From assembly GCF_900176475.1 (NCBI RefSeq), contig NZ_FWXX01000005.1, positions 62,001-126,000 of the forward strand: DNA of 64,000 nucleotides, written 5' to 3'. The first letter of the stretch is position 1. Every line of letters begins with the position of its first letter. The notes below the pieces were generated by a model. That model did no database searches. It worked only from the letters and a program-made list of their open reading frames with translations, and was not told where the DNA came from. Position numbers and translations under genes: made by a program. Source of the DNA: Tropicibacter naphthalenivorans. Lineage in GTDB: Bacteria; Pseudomonadota; Alphaproteobacteria; Rhodobacterales; Rhodobacteraceae. Positions 18,875 through 27,603 of this stretch are shown here, piece by piece.

Positions 18875-19960
18875 ATGTCCGAAGTCCACACCAACACCGC
18901 CGATCTGCCGCCCGACTTCATCCTCGACAGCGAACACCCTCAGGTGCGTCTGCCCTTTACGGTCATCCTCGGCCAGCGCCAGCTGCGCGGCGAGAGCCTG
19001 TCGGTGGCCAAGGCCGTCGCCACCGGGCTGGTCAACCGCGCCAAGGATGGCAACACCGGGCCTGCGACGCTGCGCTTTGATCTCGAAGGCTTTGCGGTCT
19101 CGATGCCGGTGGATGTGCGCCTGCAAGTGGCCGACGCATCAGAGGACGCGCAGGTGGTGCTGCATTTCACCAACCCCACGGGGCCGCATCTGCCGGTGCT
19201 GCGCTACATCCTCAACAGCTATATTTCCGGCGACGTGGTGTCGGTGGGCGGGATGCTGAACTACACCGGTCCGGTCAAGATCAAGCCCGCCGTCGCCAAA
19301 TCCCGTCCCGGCCTGCTGTCGCGCGCCGCCACGCTGGGGCGCAAGGCGGTGGTGCTGGCGCTGACCGTGGGGCTGATCGCGGTGGCGGGCAATATCCTGC
19401 ACGACCGCGTGGTCTTTGCCTACGAGCCGCGCCCGGTCAAGCTGGTGCAGGACGGGCAGATCATGCGCGCCACCACCGGCGGCCAGATTTCCTACGTCGA
19501 TGCCGAAGCCGCCGAGGGCGAGGTGGTCTATTCGCTGCTGTCCAACTCCGGCGATCTGCTGAGCTTTCGGATGCCCTGCGATTGCGCGCTGGAGCCCACT
19601 GACGCCTTTGCCATGGGCTCCACCGTGATGCCCGGCGCGCCCTTGGTGCGGCTGGTGGATCAAAGCGGCGATCTGACCGCCACCACAGAGATCACCTTTG
19701 ACGGCACCGCGCGTCTGCTGGCGGGGGATCAGCCAGAGCTGGTGCTGGCCGATGGCCGTGTGGTGCCCGTGGGGCTGGAGCTGCTGGTGTCCGACCAAGG
19801 CTCGGGCAGCGGTCAGCCGGTGTCGGTGATCCTGCCCGAAGGCGCCGATCTGGCCGCCGGCGACAGCGCGCGCCTGCGCTTTGAACGGCAGATGTTTGGC
19901 CCTCTGCGCGAGACGCTGGGCGCGTGGATCGCTGCGGCGCAGGCGCGCATGGCGGGGTGA
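18875..19960 (+). CDS. alg44: Alg44-like copolymerase with degenerate PilZ domain
   Basis: 361 residues: a PilZ-like cytosolic domain (~20-125), one membrane helix (~154-173), then a periplasmic HlyD-like part containing PCDCALEPTDAFAMGS, matching the PCDC motif of Pseudomonas Alg44. In Pseudomonas the PilZ domain binds c-di-GMP through RxxxR and DxSxxG. Aligned by eye on the following IP/LP, the two arginines are replaced here (Ser19, Gln23) and no DxSxxG is seen (SLSVAKAVATG). The periplasmic helical insertion is also shorter. The start is ATG 18875 with GGAG eight bases before it; an upstream GTG at 18866 is less likely. Function in polymer export is likely; c-di-GMP control is doubtful. 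Confidence 0.78.
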   Translation: MSEVHTNTADLPPDFILDSEHPQVRLPFTVILGQRQLRGESLSVAKAVATGLVNRAKDGNTGPATLRFDLEGFAVSMPVDVRLQVADASEDAQVVLHFTNPTGPHLPVLRYILNSYISGDVVSVGGMLNYTGPVKIKPAVAKSRPGLLSRAATLGRKAVVLALTVGLIAVAGNILHDRVVFAYEPRPVKLVQDGQIMRATTGGQISYVDAEAAEGEVVYSLLSNSGDLLSFRMPCDCALEPTDAFAMGSTVMPGAPLVRLVDQSGDLTATTEITFDGTARLLAGDQPELVLADGRVVPVGLELLVSDQGSGSGQPVSVILPEGADLAAGDSARLRFERQMFGPLRETLGAWIAAAQARMAG

Positions 19961-19997
19961 CCTTTTGATGCGGCGGGCCGCGCGCCCGTTGCCCCCA

Positions 19998-20041
19998 AAC
20001 TGCTCAGAAACTGCTCAGAAACTGTCCAGAAACGGCTCAGA
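19998..20041 (+). repeat. four 11-bp tandem repeats before algA
   Basis: Four consecutive units: AACTGCTCAGA twice, then AACTGTCCAGA and AACGGCTCAGA. They fill most of the 98-base gap between alg44 and algA. An 11-base period equals one helical turn, as in OmpR/PhoB-type direct-repeat sites, so it may be an activator site for an internal promoter. It could also be a simple slippage repeat. Confidence 0.7.
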
Positions 20042-20058
20042 AATCGGAGAAATTTCAA

Positions 20059-21471
20059 ATGACTCAGATTGTTCCCATTATCCTCTGCGGTGGCACCGGA
20101 ACCCGGCTGTGGCCCATGTCGCGCAGCCAAAGCCCCAAGCAATTCCACAAGGTGGACGGCCCCGCTTCGCTGACCTTCTTCCAGACCACCGTGCAGCGCC
20201 ATCGCGGGCTTAGCTACGGCGATCCGGTGGTGGTCACCGCCGCGGCGCATCTGCCCGCCGTGCGCCGCCAGTTGGCAGAGCTGCAATGCCCCGCCGAGAT
20301 CATCGCCGAACCCGTGGCGCGCAACACCGGCCCCGCCGTACTGGCCGCCGCACTAGAGGTCGCCGCGCGCGACCCCGAGGCGCTGATGATGGTGCTGCCG
20401 TCCGATCACGTCATCAACGGCAACATGGACGAGGTGGTGCAGCGCGCCATTGGTCCGGCGATGGATGAGCGCATCGTGATGCTGGGGATCAAGCCTTTGT
20501 ACCCCGAAACCGGCTATGGCTACATCTGCGACGGCGGCGCCTATACCACCCATCCCGGCCTACGGCGCGTGGCGCATTTCATCGAAAAGCCGCCCTACGA
20601 CGAGGCGTTGGGGCTGATGTCCACGGGCACGGCCTTTTGGGCGTCGGGGATTTCGCTGTTCTCGGCGGCCACCATCATCGAAGAGTTCAAGCGCCTCGAC
20701 CGGCGCACCTACGAAGCGGTGGAACTGGCCGTCGGCAACGGCGAGCGCCGCGAGGGCGAATTGCACCTGAACGCCGACGCCTTTCGCCGCGCCGAGAACG
20801 AGCCGACAGAGCGCATTGTCTTTGAAAAGACCGAACGGGTGGCGCTGTTGCCCGCCGCGCTGGATTGGAACGACGTGGGCAGCTGGACCTCGATCCACGG
20901 GGTGGGCAAGGCCGACGCGCAGGGCAACGTCTTTCATGGCGATGTGATCTCGACAGAGACGAACAACGCGCTGGTGCGCTCCGAAGAGCGTCTGGTGGCG
21001 CTGGTCGGCGTGCCCGATGTGATCGTGATCGACACACCCGACGCGCTGCTGGTCACCCAGCGCGGGCGCTGTCAGGACGTCAAGACCGTGGTGGATCTGC
21101 TGCGCAAGGAAGAGCGCGCCGAAGTGCGCCGCCACCGCCGCAACGAATACGCCTGGGGGCAGTCCATGCGGCTGCACAGCTCGGCGGCCTATGACATGTC
21201 GATGCTGCGGATCAACGCGGGCAACGCGCTGGCGATCGACCCGCTGCCGGGGCGGCGCTTGATCATGGTGCAGGGCAACCTTGACCTGTTCGACGGGCTG
21301 CGCCGCCGCCGCCTGACGCCGGGGGAACATGCGGCGCTGGACGGGGTGCCCTCCAACCGGGTGACCAACAACACCGACGACGAGGCGGAAATCCTGCTGA
21401 TGACGCTGCGCTCGTCGATCATGGCGGGGGCGGGCAACACCTACTCCGAGGTGCCGCGCCATGTTTCCTAG
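20059..21471 (+). CDS. algA: mannose-1-phosphate guanylyltransferase (AlgA-like, PMI domain degenerate)
   Basis: 470 residues. The N-terminal ~350 are a clear GDP-mannose pyrophosphorylase: GGTGTRLWPMSR signature at 11-22, PSDHVI, ETGYGYI, FIEKP and NDVGSW. Classical AlgA also has a C-terminal phosphomannose-isomerase cupin with a QxHxxRxEHW metal site. In the corresponding stretch (~372-455) this protein reads IDPLPGRRLIMVQG, without those histidines and glutamate, so the isomerase activity is probably absent. Mannose-6-phosphate would then have to come from another gene outside the window. GGAGAA precedes ATG 20059. The stop overlaps the start of algG. Confidence 0.85.
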   Translation: MTQIVPIILCGGTGTRLWPMSRSQSPKQFHKVDGPASLTFFQTTVQRHRGLSYGDPVVVTAAAHLPAVRRQLAELQCPAEIIAEPVARNTGPAVLAAALEVAARDPEALMMVLPSDHVINGNMDEVVQRAIGPAMDERIVMLGIKPLYPETGYGYICDGGAYTTHPGLRRVAHFIEKPPYDEALGLMSTGTAFWASGISLFSAATIIEEFKRLDRRTYEAVELAVGNGERREGELHLNADAFRRAENEPTERIVFEKTERVALLPAALDWNDVGSWTSIHGVGKADAQGNVFHGDVISTETNNALVRSEERLVALVGVPDVIVIDTPDALLVTQRGRCQDVKTVVDLLRKEERAEVRRHRRNEYAWGQSMRLHSSAAYDMSMLRINAGNALAIDPLPGRRLIMVQGNLDLFDGLRRRRLTPGEHAALDGVPSNRVTNNTDDEAEILLMTLRSSIMAGAGNTYSEVPRHVS

Positions 21472-22915
21472 GATCGGTCTTCCAGTTGGCATGGCGTTGG
21501 GCCTGAGCCTGCTGGCGGGCGTGGCCCAGGGCGATCCGGTCGAGACCGTGATGGCCGAGCTTGCAGTGATGCAGCAGGCGCTGGCGGACGAGGTTACGCG
21601 CCTCGATACCCCCCGCCAGTTGCCGGTGCGCGGTGACATCCGTCCCCACGCTGTGTCCGCGTCCCCCCAGCCTGCAACGCTTGACGTCATGGATTTGCGG
21701 ATCGCCCTGGTCCGGCTGGCGCGGGTGGTCGGGGCCAATGACCAACTGTCGGTGCTGCTGGCGCAGCCGCAGGATCGGGTGCAGGTGCTGGCGGTCCGCG
21801 GCGGCCGGGTGGATCTGGACACGCTCTTGGCGCGCGCTCAGGCGCTGGGGCATCTGGGGCCGGATGGTCTTGGGCTGCCGGTGGTGGTCGAGCCGGACGC
21901 GCAGCTGGTGATCGGCGGCGGCACGCTGCCGCTGGACCGGGCGCAGGGCGCCTTTGTGGTGAACTTTGGCCAGCTCGAGGTGATCGGCGGCACCATCGCG
22001 GGGCAGGGCCGGGCCCCCGCCCGCGTGCCACAGTTCCGGCCTTTCGTGGTGACGGCGGGCACCGGGACGATGGTGCTGCGCGGGGCCAAGCTGCGCGCGC
22101 TTGGCTTTGGCCGCAGCCCGGCCTTTGCGGGCGTTTCGGTGATCGAAGGCGGGCTGTACCGGCCCGACGCGCCGGTGGTGATCGACGGGGCGCTGTTTAG
22201 CGACGTCCAGAGCCTCAGCCTTGTACGGGCGCACAGCCCCCTGGTGGCGGATGTGGTCTTTGCCGGGGCGGCGGGCAACGCGCTGGAACTGGTCGGCACG
22301 ACCGGGGCGCATGTCAGCGGCGCGCGCTTTCTGCGCATCGGTGGCGACGCCATCCGCATCGAGAAGGGCGCGCAGGCCACGTGGTTGCGCGACATCGAAA
22401 TCTACCAGACCGGCGGCAGCGGCATTCGCCTGCGTCAGGCCAGCCACGGCACCCGCATCGAGGACACGCTGATCTGGCAGCCCGCCAAAGAGGCGCTGGC
22501 CGCCGACCGCTCCGATTGTTTGCAGGTCAGCGGCCTGCGCGCGGTGGGCGCGGGGCAAAAGGGTGTGTCGCTGCGGCGCACGCGTGCTTCGGCGCTTCGT
22601 GACAGTGCGATCCTTGCCTCTGGCAGCGCCGGGATCATGGTCGCCGACCAACCCGTCGGCACGGTGCTGGCGCTGTCCGGCAACCGCATCGCGGGCAACA
22701 AGGTGGGGCTGACCACCGCCGCCCCAGCCGAGCTGCATCTGGCGCAAAACGATTTTTCCCAACAATTTCCCCGATTTCTTCAGGGCGACGTGCAGGGCGA
22801 CACGGGGCGGCTGATTGCCGACCTGACCGGCACCAAGCCGCTTGTGATGCTGGCGGGCGGTGCCCGGGACACCTATCTGCCCGCGCTGTCCTGCCCCACC
22901 CAGACCGGAGGTTGA
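21461..22915 (+). CDS. algG: AlgG-like periplasmic beta-helix, catalytic motif missing
   Basis: 484 residues with signal peptide (~1-24). Similarity to Pseudomonas AlgG, the periplasmic mannuronan C5-epimerase, is clear in the middle: GGRVDLDTLL, PVVVEPDAQLVI, RAQGAFVVNFGQLEV, FRPFVVTAGTGTMV and LGFGRSP match its GGYVDL...FRPFLL...FGYAASKS series. A right-handed beta-helix follows. Where AlgG has the catalytic YGIDPHD, this protein has NALELVG (~273-279). It may be an inactive scaffold, since AlgG also protects the chain in the export complex, or use other residues. It overlaps algA by 11 bases and ends 4 bases before algI. Confidence 0.78.
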   Translation: MFPRIGLPVGMALGLSLLAGVAQGDPVETVMAELAVMQQALADEVTRLDTPRQLPVRGDIRPHAVSASPQPATLDVMDLRIALVRLARVVGANDQLSVLLAQPQDRVQVLAVRGGRVDLDTLLARAQALGHLGPDGLGLPVVVEPDAQLVIGGGTLPLDRAQGAFVVNFGQLEVIGGTIAGQGRAPARVPQFRPFVVTAGTGTMVLRGAKLRALGFGRSPAFAGVSVIEGGLYRPDAPVVIDGALFSDVQSLSLVRAHSPLVADVVFAGAAGNALELVGTTGAHVSGARFLRIGGDAIRIEKGAQATWLRDIEIYQTGGSGIRLRQASHGTRIEDTLIWQPAKEALAADRSDCLQVSGLRAVGAGQKGVSLRRTRASALRDSAILASGSAGIMVADQPVGTVLALSGNRIAGNKVGLTTAAPAELHLAQNDFSQQFPRFLQGDVQGDTGRLIADLTGTKPLVMLAGGARDTYLPALSCPTQTGG

Positions 22916-22919
22916 CGCC

Positions 22920-24371
22920 ATGGTATTCAGTTCGGAATCCTTCCTTTTCCTGTTTCTGCCGCTGTTTTTGATCGCCTATTACCTGACCCCGTGGAAGGCC
23001 AAGTCCTACACGATTTTGGCCGGGTCTTACGTGTTCTACGCGTGGTGGCGGGTCGATTTCCTGGGGCTGCTCTTCCTGACCACCGGCTTTGCCTACCTCG
23101 TGGGCCAGCGCATCGCCGCACACCGCGGCACCCGCGCCGCCAAGGGCTGGCTGGCGGTGGGTGTGATCGGCTGCCTAGGGGTGCTGGGGGTCTTTAAGTA
23201 CCTGAATTTCTTCATCGACAGCTTTGCCGCGCTGGTGGGCACCGATGCGGCGGGTCTGGGGATTCACTGGCGGTTGCTGCTGCCCATCGGCATTTCGTTC
23301 TACGTCTTCCAGGCGCTCAGCTTCTTGATCGACGTCTACCGGGGTGACGCCAAGGCCGACGCGCGCTTTATCGACTTTGCCGCCTTTATCGCGCTGTTCC
23401 CGCAGCTGATCGCCGGGCCGATCCTGCGCTACAAAGACCTCGAAGACCAGTTCCGCGAGCGCAGCCATTCGCTGGAAATGTTCTCGGACGGGATGGCGCG
23501 GTTCCTGATTGGTCTGGCGAAAAAGGTGCTGCTGGCCGATGCGGTGGCGCCCCTTGCGGACCTTGCCTTTGGCAACTCGGGCGAGGTGGGGGTGACGCTG
23601 GCGTGGCTGGGGGCCATGGCCTACATGCTGCAACTTTATTTCGATTTCTCGGGATATTCCGACATGGCGATTGGCCTTGGCAAGATGATGGGCTTCACCT
23701 TTGTCGAGAATTTTCGCTACCCCTATATCTCCAAGTCGATCACCGAGTTCTGGCGGCGCTGGCATATCTCGCTGTCGAACTGGCTGCGCGATTACCTCTA
23801 CATCTCGCTGGGCGGCAACCGCAAAGGGGCTGCGCGCACCTATGCCAACCTGATGACGGTGATGGTGCTGGGCGGGCTGTGGCACGGCGCGAACTGGACG
23901 TTTGTGCTGTGGGGGTTTTGGCACGGCGGGCTGTTGGCGATCGAGCGGGCCACCGGCCATGACCGCCGCGCGGCGGGGCAGGTCTGGGCCTTGCCGGTGA
24001 CGCTGCTGGCGGTGTTGATCGGCTGGGTGATGTTCCGCGCGGTCGACGTGACCCAAGGCTTCCAGATCTACGCCGCCATGTTGGGCGCCAACGGCTGGGC
24101 CGGGGATGTGTCGCTGTGGACCGAGGTCACCCGCGAGAGCATCGCGCTGATGTGCATTGCCATCGTCGTCGCCTGGGCCGAGCCGCGCCTTGCGGTCTGG
24201 CTGGATACCATGGCCGCGCCGCAGACCCCCGGCGCGGACGGGACCACCGCCGTCGCCGTCCAGCCGGTGGTGCAGCTGGCGCTGTCGCTGTTCGTGCTGT
24301 CGGTCGGCGCGCTGACGATCCTCAAGCTGGCCGAGCAGAACTTTTCCCCCTTTCTCTACTTCCAATTCTGA
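22920..24371 (+). CDS. algI: alginate O-acetyltransferase, MBOAT family (AlgI)
   Basis: 483-residue polytopic inner-membrane protein that passes acetyl groups across the membrane for O-acetylation of the polymer. Family hallmarks are visible: LFFPQLIAGPI-like text at ~159-168, FDFSGYSDMAIGLGKMMGF (~242-260), EFWRRWHISLSNWLRDYLYI (~277-294), and GGLWHGANWTF with His322, the same number as the catalytic His of Pseudomonas AlgI. The start is ATG 22920 with GGAG nine bases upstream; an in-frame extension to 22860 lacks a ribosome site. The residues look fully functional, in contrast to several neighbours. Confidence 0.9.
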   Translation: MVFSSESFLFLFLPLFLIAYYLTPWKAKSYTILAGSYVFYAWWRVDFLGLLFLTTGFAYLVGQRIAAHRGTRAAKGWLAVGVIGCLGVLGVFKYLNFFIDSFAALVGTDAAGLGIHWRLLLPIGISFYVFQALSFLIDVYRGDAKADARFIDFAAFIALFPQLIAGPILRYKDLEDQFRERSHSLEMFSDGMARFLIGLAKKVLLADAVAPLADLAFGNSGEVGVTLAWLGAMAYMLQLYFDFSGYSDMAIGLGKMMGFTFVENFRYPYISKSITEFWRRWHISLSNWLRDYLYISLGGNRKGAARTYANLMTVMVLGGLWHGANWTFVLWGFWHGGLLAIERATGHDRRAAGQVWALPVTLLAVLIGWVMFRAVDVTQGFQIYAAMLGANGWAGDVSLWTEVTRESIALMCIAIVVAWAEPRLAVWLDTMAAPQTPGADGTTAVAVQPVVQLALSLFVLSVGALTILKLAEQNFSPFLYFQF

Positions 24372-24380
24372 GGTGTGCCG

Positions 24381-25433
24381 ATGACAACCCATGTGTATAT
24401 CAAAGCCCTCTTGCCGGTCGCCTTCTTTGGCTATGCGGGCGCGGCGAACGTGACTTTGCTCTCGCAGGCCGAGGCGCAACTGACCGGCGCGCTGGGGTTC
24501 TGGAATGGCAAGCTGACGCAGCAGATCGACACGCTGTACCGCGATAACCTGCCGCATAAAGACCCGGCCATCGGCTGGATCGGGGCGGCGCGCTACCTGA
24601 TGCTGGACGAGGGCCGCCCCGGCGTGGTGGTGGGGCAGAACGGCACGCTGTTCACCGCCGAGGAATTCCGCCCCGTGGCGGATGGCGTCTATGCCCGCGC
24701 GCTGGATGAGGTGGTGCTAAGCGCCAACCTGCTGGCGGGGCAGGGGGCCGAGCTGGTGGTCGCGCCGTTGCCCGCCAAGGTCGACCTGCTGGGCGCACTC
24801 AGCCCCGATGCGGCGGCCGGGGCCGAGCTGGAGGCGCTCTATCACCGCTTTGTGGCCGATCTGGCGGCGGCGGGGGTGGCGACCATCGACACCCGGCCCG
24901 CGCTGCTCGCGCTGGAACAGCCGTTCCTGGCGACAGACACCCACTGGACCCCGAGCGGAGCCAAGGCCGTGGCGCAGACCATCGCGGACAGCGGCGCGCT
25001 GCCCTTGGGCGAGACGGTGTTCAGCATCGAAACCGAAGTCCCGGCGCGCTTTGCCGGGGATCTGGTGAACTATGTGACCTCTGACGCGCTGGCCCCGCAT
25101 ATCGGTCTGAACCCCGAAGAGGTCGCCCCCTATCGCGCCATCGCCGCCGTGGACACTGGCGCCGCGCTGGACCTGTTCGGCGGCGGGGCCGAGGATCAGA
25201 TCGACCTTGTGGGCACCTCTTATTCGGCCAACCCGAACTGGAGCTTTCCCGAGGCGCTCAAGCTGGCGTTGTCGCGCGATGTGATCAACTACGCCCAAGA
25301 GGGGCGCGGGCCGTTTGCGCCGATGCAGGACTACCTGGACCAGCGCGACCCGCTGAGCGGCGCGGGCCAGGTGATCTGGGAAATCCCCGTGCGCTACCTG
25401 ACAGAGCCGCGCAAGACGGAGGGCGAGGTATGA
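24381..25433 (+). CDS. algJ: alginate O-acetyltransferase AlgJ-like (SGNH/AlgX-like)
   Basis: 350 residues with an N-terminal hydrophobic signal anchor (~8-22), exported to the periplasm. The SGNH-type catalytic elements of the AlgJ/AlgX family are present: TDTHWT with Asp186 and His188, and VGTSYSANPNW with the nucleophile Ser280. It probably takes acetyl from AlgI and hands it to the polymer or to AlgX. AGG seven bases before ATG 24381 supports this start rather than GTG 24375. It lies nine bases after algI, and its stop overlaps the next start (ATGA). Confidence 0.82.
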   Translation: MTTHVYIKALLPVAFFGYAGAANVTLLSQAEAQLTGALGFWNGKLTQQIDTLYRDNLPHKDPAIGWIGAARYLMLDEGRPGVVVGQNGTLFTAEEFRPVADGVYARALDEVVLSANLLAGQGAELVVAPLPAKVDLLGALSPDAAAGAELEALYHRFVADLAAAGVATIDTRPALLALEQPFLATDTHWTPSGAKAVAQTIADSGALPLGETVFSIETEVPARFAGDLVNYVTSDALAPHIGLNPEEVAPYRAIAAVDTGAALDLFGGGAEDQIDLVGTSYSANPNWSFPEALKLALSRDVINYAQEGRGPFAPMQDYLDQRDPLSGAGQVIWEIPVRYLTEPRKTEGEV

Positions 25434-26248
25434 CCCTGTCTCAACGCTTTTTCTTTTTGGTGCTGGTGGGGGCGGCGCTGGCCACGGCGCAGACCTTGCG
25501 CGCTCAGACCGTCAACCTGAACACCGGCAAGATCGACTTTGCCCAAGAGGCCGGCGCGCGGGTTGATGTGACCATCGTGCGCGGCATCACCCGCTCTGAC
25601 CAGCTGCCCGCGCCTCTGGTGGCCGTGCGCAAACGCCTGAGCGCCAAGCGGTACGTCCGCTTTGCCGATCTGCGGGCGCTGGCCGATTACGGCGATGGCA
25701 ACGCGGCCTTTCAACTGGCCAAGCGCATCGACTACGTGGCGCGCCCGCAGCTGGCCGCCGATGCGGCGCATTACTATGGCATGGCGGCGCAATCGGGGCG
25801 CGGCGGGGCGATCTACGGCTTTATCCGCGCGGTGGATGCGCTGGACCCGGCGAGCACTTCGCAGGCGCGGCTGACGTCGCTGCGCAAGACCTTGCTGCTT
25901 TATGCGGCGGCGGGCAGCGGCCCCGCCACCGAGGCGATGCTGCGCTATTACGTGGCCGGGGCGCCCTTTGGTGACCTTGGGCCGGACCTTGACCGCTTGG
26001 TGGTGCAGACCGACAGCCCGGCGGCCAATGCGGTGGCGCTGCAACTGGCCTCGCAGATCCTGCACGCGGGGGGCGGGGACGCCGCCAGCCTGGGCACCGC
26101 CAAGGGCTATCTCGACAAGGTGGCCGGCGCCGACAGCCTGCGCCTGCGGTTGATCGCCGAGAACCTCTTGCCGCTGGTGAACGAACAGATCGCCGCGCTG
26201 CCGCCGCAGCTTTCCCAAGACATGCCGAACCAGGAGGTGTCCCAATGA
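25430..26248 (+). CDS. exported TPR/Sel1-like protein in alginate cluster
   Basis: 272 residues with a signal peptide (~1-25, ending LRAQ). The middle has Sel1/TPR-like helices: ALADYGDGNAAFQLAKRIDY and AAHYYGMAAQSGRGGAIYGFIRAV resemble the A..yg.g..a...l repeats of AlgK-type proteins. The rest is alpha-helical with no recognised catalytic motif. It overlaps algJ and algX by four bases each, so it is translated as part of the operon. Pseudomonas clusters have no gene at this point. It may be a second TPR scaffold for the export or acetylation machinery (inference). I do not recognise the family with confidence. Confidence 0.75.
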   Translation: MTLSQRFFFLVLVGAALATAQTLRAQTVNLNTGKIDFAQEAGARVDVTIVRGITRSDQLPAPLVAVRKRLSAKRYVRFADLRALADYGDGNAAFQLAKRIDYVARPQLAADAAHYYGMAAQSGRGGAIYGFIRAVDALDPASTSQARLTSLRKTLLLYAAAGSGPATEAMLRYYVAGAPFGDLGPDLDRLVVQTDSPAANAVALQLASQILHAGGGDAASLGTAKGYLDKVAGADSLRLRLIAENLLPLVNEQIAALPPQLSQDMPNQEVSQ

Positions 26249-27603
26249 CCCGAATGCTGAACTGTTCCATGGCCGTTGCGCTTGCCCTGCTGGCGGGCAC
26301 CGCGCAGGCCGACAGCGCCTATGGCTGCGCCGGTCTGGAAACCAACCGCGAGCTGCCCACCATCGAGGGCAAGGACGGCGTGTTCTTTCGGATCAACGCC
26401 GATTTGCGGATGAACCATCCCTTTGCGCCCGAAGTGGTTGACCAGATGGCGGCGCTGTCGCAGGCGCTGGAAAGCCGCGGCACCACGCTGATCTATGTGC
26501 CGATCCCGACCAAAAGCGTGTCCATGCCCGATCACCTGCCGGACCGGGCGCGGCTGTATGGCTTTGATCTGGATGTGGCGACGGCGGTGCATGACGATGT
26601 GCTGGCGCGGTTGAACGCCGCCGGGGTCTTGACCGCCGATATCCGCGCCGCGCTGCTGCGGGCAGAGCCGGGCAAGCTGGCGTTCTTCAACTCGGATTTC
26701 CACTGGTCCGCCTATGGGGCCGATCTGGGCGCGCAGGCGATTGCCGAGGTGATCCGCGCCCAGCCGATCTATGACGCGCTGGACAAGACCACCTACACCA
26801 GCACCCCGCTCGGGGAAGAGATCGCCTTTTCCGGGATGCGCCGCATCTTGCAGGCGCGCTGCAACGACACGCTGCCAGAGCCGACCACGATGACATGGGA
26901 CACGCAGGCCACGGTTCTGGACCTTGGACTGGACGGGGCTCTGGACCTTGGGCTGGGCGACGAAAGCGGGGGGCTGGACATCTTTGGCGACGACACCGCG
27001 CAGATGCCCGTCGCGCTGGTTGGCACGTCGTTCTCGGACTCGCCCATCAACAACTTTCCCGGCTTCATCGCCCAGCACGCCGCGCTGGAGGTGGTCAACT
27101 TTGCCATCACCGGCGGCAACCAGTTCGGGGCGATTACGTCCTACCTGACCTCAACCGAGTTTCAGGACAGCCCGCCCGCTTTTCTGGTCTGGGAAAACCC
27201 GATCTACAACAACCTCGCGCAATACGGCGACCAACCCATGCGAGAGCTGATCGCCGCCGCCTCTGGCACCTGCACCCAGCCGCTGGACGCCGCCCTGTCC
27301 GAGGATCGCCTGACCCTGACGGCCTCGGTAGCGGGACTGGGGGCGCAGGACACGCTGTTTCTGGACAGTGACGGCAGCACCGCGCTGGACGTGACCTATC
27401 GGTTTGAGGCCGCGCAGGGCACCCGCGTCAAGGCGCTGCGCCGGGGCGAGCGTCTACGCCGCACGGGCCGGTTCTACATGCCGATGACCGGCCTGTGGGA
27501 GGACGGCGCCGAGACCGTCAGCATTACCCTTTCGGCCCCCATGGGACCGCAGGCCAGCCTTTCAAAATGTAGCGCAACCCCCCTGATGGAGGAAAAATCA
27601 TGA
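26245..27603 (+). CDS. algX: alginate acetylation/export protein AlgX
   Basis: 452 residues with signal peptide (~1-22). The N-terminal SGNH domain has SDFHWSAYG (Asp151, His153) and VGTSFSDSP (nucleophile Ser262), the triad arrangement of AlgX. The C-terminal ~110 residues form a beta-rich domain (ALSEDRLTLTASVAGL, GRFYMPMTGLWEDGAETVSITLS), where AlgX carries its carbohydrate-binding module. Role: periplasmic O-acetyltransfer onto mannuronate and part of the export complex. The full two-domain length separates it from AlgJ. ATG overlaps the previous stop, and its TGA overlaps the algF start. Confidence 0.85.
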   Translation: MTRMLNCSMAVALALLAGTAQADSAYGCAGLETNRELPTIEGKDGVFFRINADLRMNHPFAPEVVDQMAALSQALESRGTTLIYVPIPTKSVSMPDHLPDRARLYGFDLDVATAVHDDVLARLNAAGVLTADIRAALLRAEPGKLAFFNSDFHWSAYGADLGAQAIAEVIRAQPIYDALDKTTYTSTPLGEEIAFSGMRRILQARCNDTLPEPTTMTWDTQATVLDLGLDGALDLGLGDESGGLDIFGDDTAQMPVALVGTSFSDSPINNFPGFIAQHAALEVVNFAITGGNQFGAITSYLTSTEFQDSPPAFLVWENPIYNNLAQYGDQPMRELIAAASGTCTQPLDAALSEDRLTLTASVAGLGAQDTLFLDSDGSTALDVTYRFEAAQGTRVKALRRGERLRRTGRFYMPMTGLWEDGAETVSITLSAPMGPQASLSKCSATPLMEEKS

